Source: Cannabis sativa (Eukaryota; Streptophyta; Magnoliopsida; Rosales; Cannabaceae). Taken from it: a stretch of 64,000 nt of DNA. The DNA lies in contig NC_083603.1 of NCBI RefSeq assembly GCF_029168945.1, positions 48,184,406-48,248,405 of the forward strand, written 5' to 3'. Below, piece after piece: positions 1-10,761 of the stretch; within the stretch, counting starts at the first letter, position 1; each line of letters starts with the position of its first letter. Position numbers and translations under genes: made by a program. The notes below the pieces were generated by a model. It was not told where the DNA came from. It did no database searches and saw only the letters and a list, made by a program, of their open reading frames with translations.

Positions 1-2830
1 GCACTAGTGTTATCACATTTTATGGGTGTACACTCAAAATCAATATCAAAATCCTTAAGAGTTTGTTTCATCCAAAGTATTTGTGCACAACAACTACCCG
101 CGGCTATATATTCGGCTTCGGTTGTGGATAGAGCTACCGAGTTTTGTTTCTTGCTAAACCATGACACTAAGGAATTTCCTAAAAAGTGACAAGTTCCACT
201 AGTACTTTTTCTATCCGTCTTGCAACCGGCAAAGTCGGCATCCGAGTTGCTAACTATTTCAAAGTTTGAGTTCTTAGGGTACCAAAGTCCTAGATTCATT
301 GTGCCTATCAAGTATCTAAATATTCTTTTAACGGCACTTAAGTGGGATTCTTTAGGACAAGATTGGTACCTAGCACAAAGACCAACACTAAACAAAATAT
401 CCGGTCTACTAGCGGTTAAATATAATAAAGAGCCAATCATACCTCGATACTTGGTGATGTCCACATTCTTACCGCTTTCATCTTTGTCCATCTTTATGGA
501 TGTGCTCATGGGTGTATTCATGGACTTTGCATTTGCCAAGTCAAACTTTTGAAGAAGATCCTTGATGTACTTAGTTTGACCTATGAATATGCCATCCTTT
601 TGTTGCTTGATTTGAAGTCCAAGAAAAAAGTTGAGTTCTCCCATCATGCTCATCTCAAACTCACTATGCATACACTTAGAAAATTCTTCACAAAGAGCAT
701 CATTAGTAGCACCAAAAATAATATCATCAACATAAATTTGTACTATAATAATGTCTTTGGATTTTCTTTTTATAAAAAGTGTATTATCCGCTTTACCCAT
801 TGAAAAACCATTTGAAATAAGAAAAGTGCTTAATCTTTCATACCAAGCTCTAGGAGCTTGCTTTAAACCATATAAAGCCTTTTTCAATTTGTAAACATGG
901 TTAGGGTATTTATGATTTTGAAAACCGGGTGGTTGAGAGACATAAACCTCTTCCATAATGTACCCATTTAAGAATGCACTTTTTACATCCATTTGATACA
1001 AGATAAAATTCTTGTGGCATGCAAAAGCTAACAACATTCTAATGGACTCAAGTCTTGCTACCGGGGCAAAGGTTTCCTCATAATCAATTCCTTCTTCTTG
1101 ATTGTAACCTTGAGCCACTAATCTAGCCTTGTTACGCACAATGACCCCATGCTCATCTACCTTATTTCTATAGACCCATTTTGTTCCATTCACCGATTGA
1201 TGTGACGGTCTTGGAACTAACTCCCAAACATTATTTCTTATAAATTGATTTATTTCTTCTTGCATAGCTAGAAGCCAAAATTCATCAACTTCGGCCTCTT
1301 TAAAATTCTTTGGTTCAATTTGAGAAATAAAAGCAATGAAATTACACAAGTTTCTAAGGGAGTTTCTAGTAGTGACACCTTGAGAAGGATCACCTAGAAT
1401 TTGGTCTATAGGATGAGAACTTTTGAATTTCCACTCATGTGGAAGGTTAGAGTTCATACCTTGGCTTTCATTTACCTTTTCCACGGGTGGTTCCTCTTTG
1501 GGAGTTTGTGAAGGAGCATTGGAAGTCTCTCCAATTTTGAGATTTTGAACCTCATCTCCCAAACCTACAACATCATCATCTAAATTTTTGCTTGTAGGCG
1601 GGTTAGTCTCATCAAAAGCAACATGAATAGACTCTTCAACAACATTAGTTCTTTTGTTATAAATTCTATAAGCTTTACTATGTGTTGAATACCCTATAAA
1701 AATTCCAACATCGGATTTCGCATCAAATTTTCCAAGGTTGTCTTTGGTGTTTAAAATGTAACATTTGCATCCAAAAACTTTAAAATAGCCAATGTTGGGT
1801 TTTCTTCCTTTCCAAAGCTCATAAGGGGTTTTATTCATGTTGGGCCTAATGAAAACACGATTCAAAATATAACAAGAAGTATTGACGGTCTCGGCCCAAA
1901 AATATTTTGGTAATGAAATTTCATTTAGCATTGACCTAGCCATTTCTTGAATTGTTCTATTCTTCCTTTCGACGACTCCATTTTGTTGTGGAGTTCTTGG
2001 TGCCGAAAAGTTATGGTTAAAACCATGATCATCACAAAACAATTCTAAGGCATCATTGTCAAACTCACCACCATGGTCACTCCTAACGGAGGTAATAGAA
2101 TATCCCTTTTCATTTTGCACATTTTTACAAAATTTGACAAAGTTTTCCAAAACATCACTTTTAAGAGTCAAGAAAATAACCCAAGTAAATCTTGAAAAAT
2201 CATCAACAATTACAAATGCATAGTATTTACCACCAAGACTAGCAATTCTAGAAGGACAAAATAAATCTATATGAAGCAATTGCAAAGGTCTAGTAGTTGA
2301 AATTTCTTTCTTGGAATGAAAAGATGTTTTAATTTGTTTTCCAAATTGGCATGCATCACAAAGTTTATCTTTAACAAACGGAATAGATGGCAAACCAATA
2401 ACAAGATCTTTTCTAACCAATTTTGAAATAGAATCCATACTAGCATGTCCTAATCTTCTATGCCACAACCAAGAATTATCATTCATAACGGTTAAACATT
2501 TATTTTTACTATCAAAAGAATCAACATCAATAACATACACATTATCCTTCCTTACTCCAAGGAAAATAACTTCATTGGTTGAAACATTTTCAATGGAGCA
2601 TTTTGAGGATTCAAACACAACACGAAAACCTATATCACATAATTGACTAATACTAAGCAAGTTATGTTTAAGATTATCAACAAGAAGCACATTTTTAATA
2701 CATGGAGAGTATATGTTACCGATATCACCAATGCCCAAGATTTTTCCTTTTGAATTGTCTCCAAAAGTGACAAAGCCACTTTCCTTGCTTTTAAAGCTTG
2801 AAAATCTTGATGGATCACCGTCATATGCTT
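1..2830 (-). CDS. copia pol: protease, integrase, reverse transcriptase, RNase H (partial, runs off window)
   Basis: One frame stays open from about 2816 to position 1; the codon phase is the same at 2816, 2078, 995 and 155. In order it holds a GAG-pre-integrase zinc-binding segment ([11 protein letters not shown] near 2450), the integrase core with the SDHGGEFD motif near 2070 and [13 protein letters not shown] near 1970, reverse transcriptase with [11 protein letters not shown] near 990 and YVDDIIFG near 730, and RNase H with [10 protein letters not shown] near 110. These are the enzymes that copy the element's RNA and insert the cDNA. The aspartic protease motif DSGCSKHMT at about 2820-2848 is offset in phase from the rest. 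The C-terminus and 3' LTR are not in the window. Confidence 0.85.
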
Positions 2831-3095
2831 TGAACATCCACTATCCAAGAACCATAAGCTTTGGCTCTTTCTTGTTGATTCCTACAAAAACAAGTTCATT
2901 TGTTGGCTTTTGGTACCCATATAACTTTGGGTCCATTCATGTTAGTTCTAGAACCCTTTGGTACCCATTTAGTCTTGCCTAGATATGCAAATTTCTTTAC
3001 ATGACAATAGGAAATAGTATGACCATCTCGGTTACAATATGTGCATGTAAAGTGAGGTAGACTAGATGATTTCACAAAAAGTTTCTCAAAAATTT
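2800..3095 (-). pseudogene. gag-protease junction broken by four one-base indels
   Basis: The gag phase is lost near 3090, regained near 2905, lost again just before the protease DSG motif and regained just after it near 2816. The 180 bases between the first two changes read in another phase and contain a good zinc knuckle. The stretch with DSGCSKHMT reads in a third phase. The losses compensate in pairs, so downstream pol returns to the gag phase. Everything else in about 4.5 kb is open. Either real mutations or base-calling errors could explain this. Confidence 0.65.
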
Positions 3096-4553
3096 TTGTT
3101 TCTTACTAGGATCATAACCAATACCATTTTTTGAAAAACCACATGATTGGTTTCCCACCATGAGATCATAGCCTTCCTTACCTCTAGTGAAGGTATATAT
3201 GTCATTTTTTAGACTTCTCACATGGGCTTTCAAATCAATAATTTCTTTCTTATGTGAAGCACATGTAGCACATTGAGATTTAGCTATAAGTTCTTTTTCA
3301 TTTATTTTCAAAATCTCAATTTCTTTTAAAAGCATGTTGGTCTTCTCTCTAAGGGTTTGGTTTTTAACAAGCAATTTACCAAAATCATCAAATAGTTCCT
3401 TAAATGAATTAGACAACTCATCATATGACATATCTAAGTTATCATCATCATTTTCGCTATCACAATCATTTTGGTTAGAAATGCTTACCCCATCATCAAG
3501 TGCCATCATGCACATGTTTGCCACTTCATTCTTTCCTTCTTCTTCGGAGTCCTCTTCGTCACTATTGAGCCAATCCGCCAACATTGCCCTTCCTTTGTAT
3601 TTGTTCTTCTTTCTCATTGGACAATCCATCTTCATATGTCCGGGCTTCTTGCACTCAAAGCAAATTGCTGGATCATCTTTGCTTTTTCTTTCTTTTGAGT
3701 CACTCCCTCTTTGTGGCTTCTTCCCAAAGTTCTTTTTGAATTTCATGAACTTTTTGTATTTCTTAGAGAAGAGTGCCAAGTCCTCCATGTCACTACATAA
3801 GCTTTCCTCATCTTCTTCACTAATGGCATGGGAGGAGGAAGACTTGAATGCAATAGTCTTCTTTTTCTTCTCAACTTCCTCTTCTTCTTGGGCACTCATG
3901 AAAATTTCATGGTCCATGAGTGAGCCAATTAGTTCTTCCAAGGGAAGTGTTGAGAGATCCTTGGCTTCTTGAATGGCAACCACCTTTCCTTGATAAGCCT
4001 TGGTGAGACTTCTCAAAATCTTGGTCACCATATCCTTTTGAGTAAGTACCTTGCCAAGAGAGTTCAAACCATTAGTAATTGTAGTGAAGCGAGTATACAT
4101 ATTAGCAATGGTTTCATCCGATTTCATCTTAAAGTTCTCATATTGAGTGGAATAAATTTGAATTTTAGTTTCCTTCATAGCACTAGTTCCTTGATGAGTA
4201 ACTTCAAGCATTTTCCACATATCATAAGCGGTAGAGGCTTGTTCAATATTTTTAAAAATATCTCTATCCAAACCACATATAAGAGCATATTTAGCTTTAG
4301 CATTTTTAGAAAGCATTTTCTTATCATTTTCATCATATGCTTCATAAGTCTTAATTACTTCAACACCATTTATGACATGTTTAGCAACATAAGGACCACT
4401 AGACACAATATGCCACAAATCATAGTCAATAGATTGAAGGTAAGTTTCCATTCTAATTTTCCAATAAGGAAAATCTACTCCATTGAAGTATGGTGCTCTA
4501 TTTGTGCTAAAACCTTCTAACATGTTATTTTGTGAATTACTTGGAAACGCCAT
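3072..4553 (-). CDS. copia gag (capsid/nucleocapsid), 493 aa
   Basis: ATG at 4553 lies about 40 bases downstream of the primer-binding site, the usual place for gag. Residues about 20-220 form the retroelement gag fold (motif YFNGVDFPYWKIRMETYL near 22-39). Residues 225-295 are charged and lysine/serine-rich. A zinc knuckle C298-X2-C301-X4-H306-X4-C311 binds RNA. The C-terminal third is acidic and then coiled-coil-like. The stop at 3072 is caused by a one-base phase change: the next phase continues with a second knuckle, CTYCNRDGH, at about 3015-3045. Gag would form the cytoplasmic particle that packages element RNA. Confidence 0.85.
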   Translation of the reverse strand: MAFPSNSQNNMLEGFSTNRAPYFNGVDFPYWKIRMETYLQSIDYDLWHIVSSGPYVAKHVINGVEVIKTYEAYDENDKKMLSKNAKAKYALICGLDRDIFKNIEQASTAYDMWKMLEVTHQGTSAMKETKIQIYSTQYENFKMKSDETIANMYTRFTTITNGLNSLGKVLTQKDMVTKILRSLTKAYQGKVVAIQEAKDLSTLPLEELIGSLMDHEIFMSAQEEEEVEKKKKTIAFKSSSSHAISEEDEESLCSDMEDLALFSKKYKKFMKFKKNFGKKPQRGSDSKERKSKDDPAICFECKKPGHMKMDCPMRKKNKYKGRAMLADWLNSDEEDSEEEGKNEVANMCMMALDDGVSISNQNDCDSENDDDNLDMSYDELSNSFKELFDDFGKLLVKNQTLREKTNMLLKEIEILKINEKELIAKSQCATCASHKKEIIDLKAHVRSLKNDIYTFTRGKEGYDLMVGNQSCGFSKNGIGYDPSKKQKFLRNFL

Positions 4554-4593
4554 GCTCTAGATTGTGAAATCTAATCAAATAATTTGAGCCCTT

Positions 4594-4605
4594 GCTCTGA
4601 TACCA
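4594..4605 (-). promoter_or_regulatory. tRNA-Met primer-binding site of SIRE-like element
   Basis: On the minus strand this reads TGGTATCAGAGC, complementary to the 3' end of initiator tRNA-Met. It lies two bases from the LTR end at 4608, where minus-strand cDNA synthesis would start. Confidence 0.9.
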
Positions 4606-4607
4606 AT

Positions 4608-6078
4608 TGTTAGCCCAAGATATGTTTCCAAGAGGGGGGGTGAATTGGAAATTTAAACTAATTTCGGAAAATTAAAACTTTTAACACAAAATTATGCAAT
4701 TAGTTAATTAATCAAGTAAAAGCAAGTAGTATGGCAAGCAATATATTAAGACAAATAATTAAACTTGTAAAGTAAAGAGTTTAAGGATTAGAAAATGCAA
4801 ACTCTCGATTTTTACAAGGTTCGGTAGAACTATGCCACCTACGTCCTTGGTCTTCAAAGCTATGGACCTAGCTTTGAGTTCCAATATCGAGCCAAGTTAA
4901 CGGCTTGACTAACCCTTACAACCGGGAAATTTTCACCAAGGTATTTCCAAACCTCTTACAATAGTTTCGCACCCCCGAGGACTATTAACCTCTTTCTCGG
5001 ATTGTTAAAGTGCCAATCTCACTATTACCGGGTTGTTTACAAAACCGGTGCCAACCTCACCTCAACCACAATATGGAAATGTGTTTGATATACAAGCTAA
5101 ACTCACTCTAGAAATATGATGATACAATGGAAACCTAGAGTGAAAAGCTAGCACACTTAAGATGAATAAAATCAAATTTTGGCTCAAAGTGTGTGAAATG
5201 TGTTGGTTTGGATTTCAAACTTAGAAGCTCCTTAATCTCACTTAGATAGGTTAGATATATGTAATAAATGCTCAACCAACTTGATTTTTTGAGTGAAAAA
5301 TAAGTTTATATAGTGTAGGAACAAAAACTAGCCGTTTATAGCCGTTAGCACATTTTTCAAAAAGAATCCTGGGAAAAACGGACTACCTATTTTAAAACGG
5401 ACTACCTTTCTGCGAAAAACGGACTACCTATTTTAAATAGGTAGGCCGAAAATCAGGCAGGTTCAAAACTTGCATTTTTTGGCACTAAAACGTGCATAAC
5501 TCTTTACTCGATTATCCGATTTCAAAAATTCCAATTTTGTTCTCTTAGTTAAACAAAATGTGATTTAGAAATTCACTCAAAAAAATTTTTGGACTATCAT
5601 GTGAGAAAACTTGTTGCACAAGTTAGTGAATGGGCCAAAATTTAAATTTATAAAACTTTGTGTGCTATGCAAATCACTTTAACAAGACTAAAGTAAATTT
5701 ATACCATTTGATTTTGAGTAGTCTTGATGTAGATGAGCCTCCTAGCTTGATTTTCATGTTTTTGATCCCATGTTGACTTTTCTCGAGAGTTGACTCTTGA
5801 CTTTGACTTTGACTTTGACTTTCGGGTTGACTTTTGACTTTGGCCTTTTGAAGACCTCTTTTGAATAGGGTCTTGAGTTGTTGATCTCTTGATGAATCTT
5901 TTGCTCTTGATATGCTTGTTGAATCCATTTAGGGTTGCTTTAAAAAGTTTGGTAAACATACCAATTTATTTATTTTCTCTTTTAATTTTGCTACAAAATC
6001 AACAAATCATTAATAACAAATAATAATCAAATATTTGTTAATCATCAAAACAAGGAGATATAAAAGTTTGAGTTAACA
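4608..6078 (-). repeat. 5' LTR of SIRE-like element, 1471 bp
   Basis: In element orientation it begins TGTTAAC and ends GGCTAACA, a proper TG..CA pair with TGTTA/TAACA inverted ends. A second copy of the same LTR begins at 63255; over the ~745 shared bases I count about seven substitutions plus a G-run length change (7 versus 15 G). A likely TATA box lies at 5306-5312 on the minus strand. A GACTTT-type hexamer run sits near 5790-5822. The U3 part contains the repeated pattern described at 5377-5448. Confidence 0.9.
5377..5448. repeat. short repeats and perfect palindrome in SIRE LTR
   Basis: The string AAACGGACTACCT occurs three times in 72 bases. The last copy runs into a perfect 10-bp inverted repeat with a one-base centre (CTACCTATTT / AAATAGGTAG, 5424-5444). 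It lies upstream of the LTR TATA box in element orientation, so an enhancer role is possible but unproven. Confidence 0.75.
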
Positions 6079-7577
6079 TAATGTAATCTAGCAGGCTTCC
6101 TACATGCACGCTAAACATGTAATCTACATATGCATACTGTTATACTAATCTTACCTGGATTCCGATTTCAGGTGTGCCGGTCAACCTGACTGGAACTGAA
6201 GCTGAGCGGCGGACATCGGCTCCTAAACCATAAAAATCACAACGCTATAAGTGACACGCTAAATCACTTCCCGGGGACTAAAACTAAGAACTAAAAGTTT
6301 CCCTATCGATAAAAAGCATGTCAATACCCCCTAAAACATAAAAACGAGGAAAACTAGGGTCCCTGAATTTTCCCCAACCGGTAGACCGGTTGCCCAACCG
6401 GAATTCCGGTTCTGGAAAATTCAGAACCCTCATCCGGAATTCCGGATGTACAACCGGAATTCCGGTTCCTCGCAGGCAGCCAACTAAAATTTTCATAACT
6501 CGACCAATTCAACCCCAATTGGTACCAAACTTTCCAGACCTGCTCTAAACACCCCAAAGAACAAATCTAAGGCCTCAAAACCACCCAGAAAACACATATA
6601 CAAAAATCACCATTAAAGACCAAGCTTTGAGTTCCAAAACTCAAACTTGGTTAAATCCACTAACATGCATCCAAACCTAGTTAATTCTACTCAACTAAGC
6701 ATGAATAAGCTTCTGAAAACACACAAGAACATCCAGCAACTTCACAGAAACAAAATGAACCATTTCTTTCAAAATTTCATAACTTTTTCACATAAAAATC
6801 TAACCTACAAGAACAAGGAACTCAAGCATGCTATACAATCTCATTAAACCTATTTATTTCAACATTTAAACAAAGAACAACAACAATAATAATCAGCAGT
6901 AACAATCACCAAAAACATCATGCATTTCACTCAATATTTCATCATTTTTTTCATAATTTCAAGGAGGAAATCAAGAGAAGCTAACCTAGCTTGGAAAAAG
7001 CTTAGATTTGGATGAGAATACACTTGAAAATTTGAGCAAAACCCAGCTCCAAGCACTCACATGCACAGCCGAAAATGAAGAGGAAAAAGGGAGCTTTTCT
7101 TTTTCAAAGTTTTCTAATTTTTGTTAAGTGTTGAAAATGAAAGAAAATAAGGGAATAAAGCCATTTAACTAATTTATTTCAGCCACTAACACACATAAAA
7201 TAACTATTTAAAATAAACATTTAATCCATTTAATTCACATAAGACAAAATACTAATGGGGCAAAAAGACCATTTTTCCCCTCCACCCTAAAATCACATAA
7301 AACATACTAAAGGGGTATTTTTGGGACATTCTAAATTCCCAGCCATTCCCGACATTCCCAATGTCTAAAACCCGTCCCCAAACTGCTAACATACTAAGTT
7401 GTGATTTCTACTGAGCCAAACGCCGAGTTCCAAAATACCGGACACCGGAAATGCAAAATATGCAAGATACTGAATAACATAAATAACAGTATAATAAATT
7501 ATTTAAATAGCTATAAATAATTTCATAATTAACCATAAACAACTGCTAATTTCCAAATTAACTAAGCGGGCTTTACA
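6079..7577 (-). repeat. 3' LTR of Tekay-like element, truncated
   Basis: Aligns by eye with 13213-14712 of the 5' LTR with few scattered differences, apart from a dense patch at 6169-6215. It starts TGTAAAGCCCGC in element orientation right after the polypurine tract. The missing remainder should lie left of the window beyond the SIRE-like insertion. Reading frames of 60-70 aa on both strands (6284-6557, 6647-6847) recur in the other LTR copy and are not genes. Confidence 0.9.
6376..6467. repeat. cluster of four CCGG palindromes in LTR
   Basis: Four near-perfect palindromes sit in 92 bases: AACCGGTAGACCGGTT (6376-6391), AACCGGAATTCCGGTT (6396-6411), ATCCGGAATTCCGGAT (6432-6447) and AACCGGAATTCCGGTT (6452-6467). 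The same array is in the 5' LTR at 13511-13602, with one base changed in the third unit. Confidence 0.9.
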
Positions 7578-7590
7578 ACTATCCCCCCCT
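7578..7590 (-). promoter_or_regulatory. polypurine tract of Tekay-like element
   Basis: On the minus strand the bases before the 3' LTR read AGGGGGGGATAGT, directly abutting TGTAAAG. This is the expected primer for plus-strand DNA synthesis. It overlaps the end of pol. Confidence 0.88.
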
Positions 7591-10500
7591 TAAAAGGATT
7601 TCGTCCCCGAAATCTAACCTGAATAACTCTGGATATTGAGCTCTCATATCTGACTCTAGCTCCCAGGTGGCTTCCTCCACCTTGCTGTTTCTCCAGAGAA
7701 CCTTGACCAATGCTATGGTCTTATTCCGAAGGACTTTATCCTTTCTATCCAGGATCTGCACTGGTTGTTCCTCATATGACATGTCTGGCTGAAGCTGAAG
7801 ACTCTCATAACTGAGTATATGAGAGGGGTCTGAAACGTATTTTCTCAACATTGAGACATGGAATACGTTGTGCACTGCTGATAAGGCTGGAGGCAATGCT
7901 AACCGATATGCCACTTGACCTATCTTCTCGAGAATCTCGAAAGGTCCTGTAAATCTAGGGCATAACTTGCCTCTCTTCCCGAAACGTTTAATCCCCTTCA
8001 TCGGAGATACCCGTAAAAACACATGTTCCCCCACTTGGAACTCAACATCTCTGCGTTTCGGATCTGCGTAACTCTTCTGTCTGCTCTGTGAGGCAAGCAT
8101 TCTAGCTTTTATCTTCTCTATCGCCTCACTGGTCCGCTGAACTGACTCTGGACCTAGGTATTTCCTCTCCCCTGTCTCATCCCAGTGGATAGGGGATCTA
8201 CATTTCCTACCGTACAACAGTTCATAGGGAGCCATCCCTATCGTATTCTGATAACTGTTGTTGTACGAAAATTCTATCAACGGTAGATACTTACTCCATG
8301 AGCCTTCAAAGTCCATAACACAGGCTCTCAACATATCCTCCAATATCTGAATTGTCCTTTCGGACTGACCATCTGTCTGAGGATGAAATGCTGTACTGAA
8401 TTTTAGCTTTGTACCCATTGCCCGTTGCAAACTTTGCCAAAATTTGGAGGTGAACTTCGGATCCCTGTCCGAAACTATAGACTTCGGTACCCCGTGAAGT
8501 CTCACTATCTCCCTGACATATAACTCTGCCAACTGATCCACTGTAAATGTTGTTCTGACCGGCAGAAAATGAGCAGATTTCGTAAATCGATCCACCACTA
8601 CCCAGATGGAATCATGCAAACCCGTGGTCCTAGGTAACCCGACCACAAAATCCATCGTAATATCCTCCCATTTCCATTCTGGTAGGGTTAGAGGCTGCAA
8701 CAACCCTGCTGGTCGCTGATGTTCAGCCTTAATCTGCTGACACGTGAGGCATCTCGATACGAATTCTACCAAATTCTTCTTCATACCGCTCCACCAGAAG
8801 TACGGTTTCACATCTTGGTACATCTTGGTGGTGCCGGGATGCAGAGAATATGGAGTAGAATGAGCCTCCTCAAAGATCTCCTTTCTAAGTTCCACACTGT
8901 TCGGAACACAAACCCTGGCTTTATACAAAAGCATCCCACTATCTGACATCGAAAAGTCTTTGGCTTGACCAGCCAATACCTCATCTCGGATTTTCACTAA
9001 CTCCGGATCTGTCATCTGAGCGACTTTTATTCTTTCTAATAGATCAGATTGCAGCGTCAAGTTGTGATGCTGACCTACCACAAACTCAATGCTGGATCTA
9101 ACCATATCCTCAGCTAGCTGGGGTGAGATCTGAACCATGCTAGCTACTTGCCCGGGACCCTTTCTACTCAGGGCATCGGCCACTACATTGGCTTTTCCGG
9201 GATGATAGAGGATCTCACAATCGTAATCCTTCACTAATTCCAACCAACGCCTTTGTCTCATGTTCAAATCTTTCTGAGTAAAGAAATACTTGAGACTTTT
9301 ATGGTCGGTATAGATCTCGCACTTCTCCCCATAAAGGTAATGCCGCCAAATCTTCAGTGCAAAAACCACTGCGGCCAATTCTAAATCATGAGTCGGGTAT
9401 CGCTGTTCATAATCCTTTAACTGACGGGAGGCATAAGCGATAACCCGATCGGCTTGCATCAATACGCACCCCAAACCCTGTTTGGATGCGTCACAGTAGA
9501 CTACGAACTTCTCCTTGTCCGAAGGCAAAGCTAGCACCGGAGCAGTAATCAATCTCTGCTTCAGCTCCTGAAAGCTAGCTTCACATTTATCTGACCAAAT
9601 AAATTGCTGATTCTTCTTTGTAAGCTCGGTTAGGGGCATTGAAATTTTGGAGAACCCCTCCACGAACCTACGGTAGTACCCAGCTAAACCCAAGAAGCTT
9701 CTGATCTCTGTCACTGTCTTCGGTCTCGGCCAATCTCTGACGGATTCAATCTTCCCGGGATCCACCTTGATCCCATCTTTACTCACAATGTGCCCTAGGA
9801 AGGACACCTGAGATAACCAGAACTCACATTTCTTGAACTTGGCATAAAGTCTATGTTCTCGAAGCCGTTGTAGTACCATCTGAAGATGTAACTCGTGCTC
9901 CTCTTCTGATTGAGAGTACACGAGGATGTCGTCGATAAACACAATCACACAGATATCGAGGAAATCCTTGAATACTCTATTCATCAGGTCCATGAATGCC
10001 GCAGGAGCATTGGTTAGTCCGAATGACATAACCAGAAACTCGTAATGTCCATACCTAGTGCGGAAAGCCGTCTTTGGAATGTCCTCCTCTCGGATTCTCA
10101 ACTGATGATAACCCGAACGGAGATCAATCTTAGAAAAGACTGTCTTCCCCTGAAGCTGATCGAACAAATCATCGATCCTAGGTAATGGATATTTATTCTT
10201 CACCGTCAGCTTGTTCAATTCCCTGTAGTCGATGCACATCCTCATAGATCCATCCTTCTTCTTGACGAACAAAACCGGGGCTCCCTGTGGTGACACACCG
10301 GGCCGAATGAACCCTATGTCAAGCAACCCTTGGAGCCGAATCTTTAATTCCTTAAGTTCAAAGCTCGGAGCCATCCTATACGGGGCTTTGGAAACCGGAT
10401 CCACCCCTGGTGCCAAGTCAATCACGAAATCGATCTCCCGCTGAGGTGGTAACCCTGGAAGTTCTTCGGGAAAGACGTCCAAAAATTCCCGAACCACTCT

Positions 10501-10761
10501 GATGTCCTCTGGCCGAATGGTGTCTGGCCGAGTGGTGTCCACCACCACGGCCAGAAACCCTAAGCACCCGCCGTGCAATAATTCTCTCGCTGACATAGCC
10601 GAGATCACCGGGATCCGAGATCCCTGAACTGAACCCACGAACACAAACGGTTCTTCACTTTCCGGTTGGAAGACCACCATCTTCCTTTTACAGTCAATGC
10701 TCGCCGAATATTTAGATAGGAAATCCATTCCTAAAATAATATCGAATTCGACTAAGCTCAT
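7579..10761 (-). CDS. gypsy pol: RT, RNase H, integrase, chromodomain-like tail, 1060 aa intact
   Basis: Uninterrupted frame. Residues 1-30 are the end of the protease. Reverse transcriptase spans about 125-310, with catalytic D213 (KIDL) and D277/D278 in FIDDIL. RNase H follows, with D424, E461, D486 and D529. The integrase zinc finger is H634, H641, C671, C674. The integrase core triad D704, D765 and E801 has 35 residues between the last two. The GPY/F module is at about 934-957 ([11 protein letters not shown]) and a chromodomain-like end at 1018-1046 ([14 protein letters not shown]). The first Met is not the real start: in a working element this is fused to gag-protease, and a one-base insertion near 10775 separates them here. 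It could still supply enzyme in trans if translated. Confidence 0.93.
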   Translation of the reverse strand: MSLVEFDIILGMDFLSKYSASIDCKRKMVVFQPESEEPFVFVGSVQGSRIPVISAMSARELLHGGCLGFLAVVVDTTRPDTIRPEDIRVVREFLDVFPEELPGLPPQREIDFVIDLAPGVDPVSKAPYRMAPSFELKELKIRLQGLLDIGFIRPGVSPQGAPVLFVKKKDGSMRMCIDYRELNKLTVKNKYPLPRIDDLFDQLQGKTVFSKIDLRSGYHQLRIREEDIPKTAFRTRYGHYEFLVMSFGLTNAPAAFMDLMNRVFKDFLDICVIVFIDDILVYSQSEEEHELHLQMVLQRLREHRLYAKFKKCEFWLSQVSFLGHIVSKDGIKVDPGKIESVRDWPRPKTVTEIRSFLGLAGYYRRFVEGFSKISMPLTELTKKNQQFIWSDKCEASFQELKQRLITAPVLALPSDKEKFVVYCDASKQGLGCVLMQADRVIAYASRQLKDYEQRYPTHDLELAAVVFALKIWRHYLYGEKCEIYTDHKSLKYFFTQKDLNMRQRRWLELVKDYDCEILYHPGKANVVADALSRKGPGQVASMVQISPQLAEDMVRSSIEFVVGQHHNLTLQSDLLERIKVAQMTDPELVKIRDEVLAGQAKDFSMSDSGMLLYKARVCVPNSVELRKEIFEEAHSTPYSLHPGTTKMYQDVKPYFWWSGMKKNLVEFVSRCLTCQQIKAEHQRPAGLLQPLTLPEWKWEDITMDFVVGLPRTTGLHDSIWVVVDRFTKSAHFLPVRTTFTVDQLAELYVREIVRLHGVPKSIVSDRDPKFTSKFWQSLQRAMGTKLKFSTAFHPQTDGQSERTIQILEDMLRACVMDFEGSWSKYLPLIEFSYNNSYQNTIGMAPYELLYGRKCRSPIHWDETGERKYLGPESVQRTSEAIEKIKARMLASQSRQKSYADPKRRDVEFQVGEHVFLRVSPMKGIKRFGKRGKLCPRFTGPFEILEKIGQVAYRLALPPALSAVHNVFHVSMLRKYVSDPSHILSYESLQLQPDMSYEEQPVQILDRKDKVLRNKTIALVKVLWRNSKVEEATWELESDMRAQYPELFRLDFGDEILLRGG

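Larger units (their letters stand above)
1..6078 (-). mobile_element. SIRE/Maximus-like Ty1/copia retrotransposon, 3' part outside window
   Basis: Minus-strand element read from its 5' LTR (4608-6078) through primer-binding site, gag and pol to the window edge at 1. The domain order PR-IN-RT-RNase H, with integrase ahead of reverse transcriptase, makes it Ty1/copia. The long gag, the ~1.47-kb LTR and the overall layout fit the SIRE/Maximus lineage. It is inserted in the 3' LTR of the gypsy element at 6079-14712: the host LTR sequence resumes at 6079 with TAATG, which is also present in the uninterrupted host LTR copy near 13213. The matching left-hand target duplication is outside the window. 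The lineage name is inferred from protein features, not from a search. Confidence 0.9.

Noticed and set aside
3334..3972. 212-aa plus-strand serine-rich protein and 183-aa frame at 3969-4520
   Set aside because: Antisense shadows of the SIRE-like gag on the minus strand.
6284..6557. Minus-strand proteins of 67-70 aa (also 13419-13692) and 66 aa plus frames (6647, 13782)
   Set aside because: They lie in LTRs, overlap in different phases, and are duplicated only because LTRs are duplicated; no motif.
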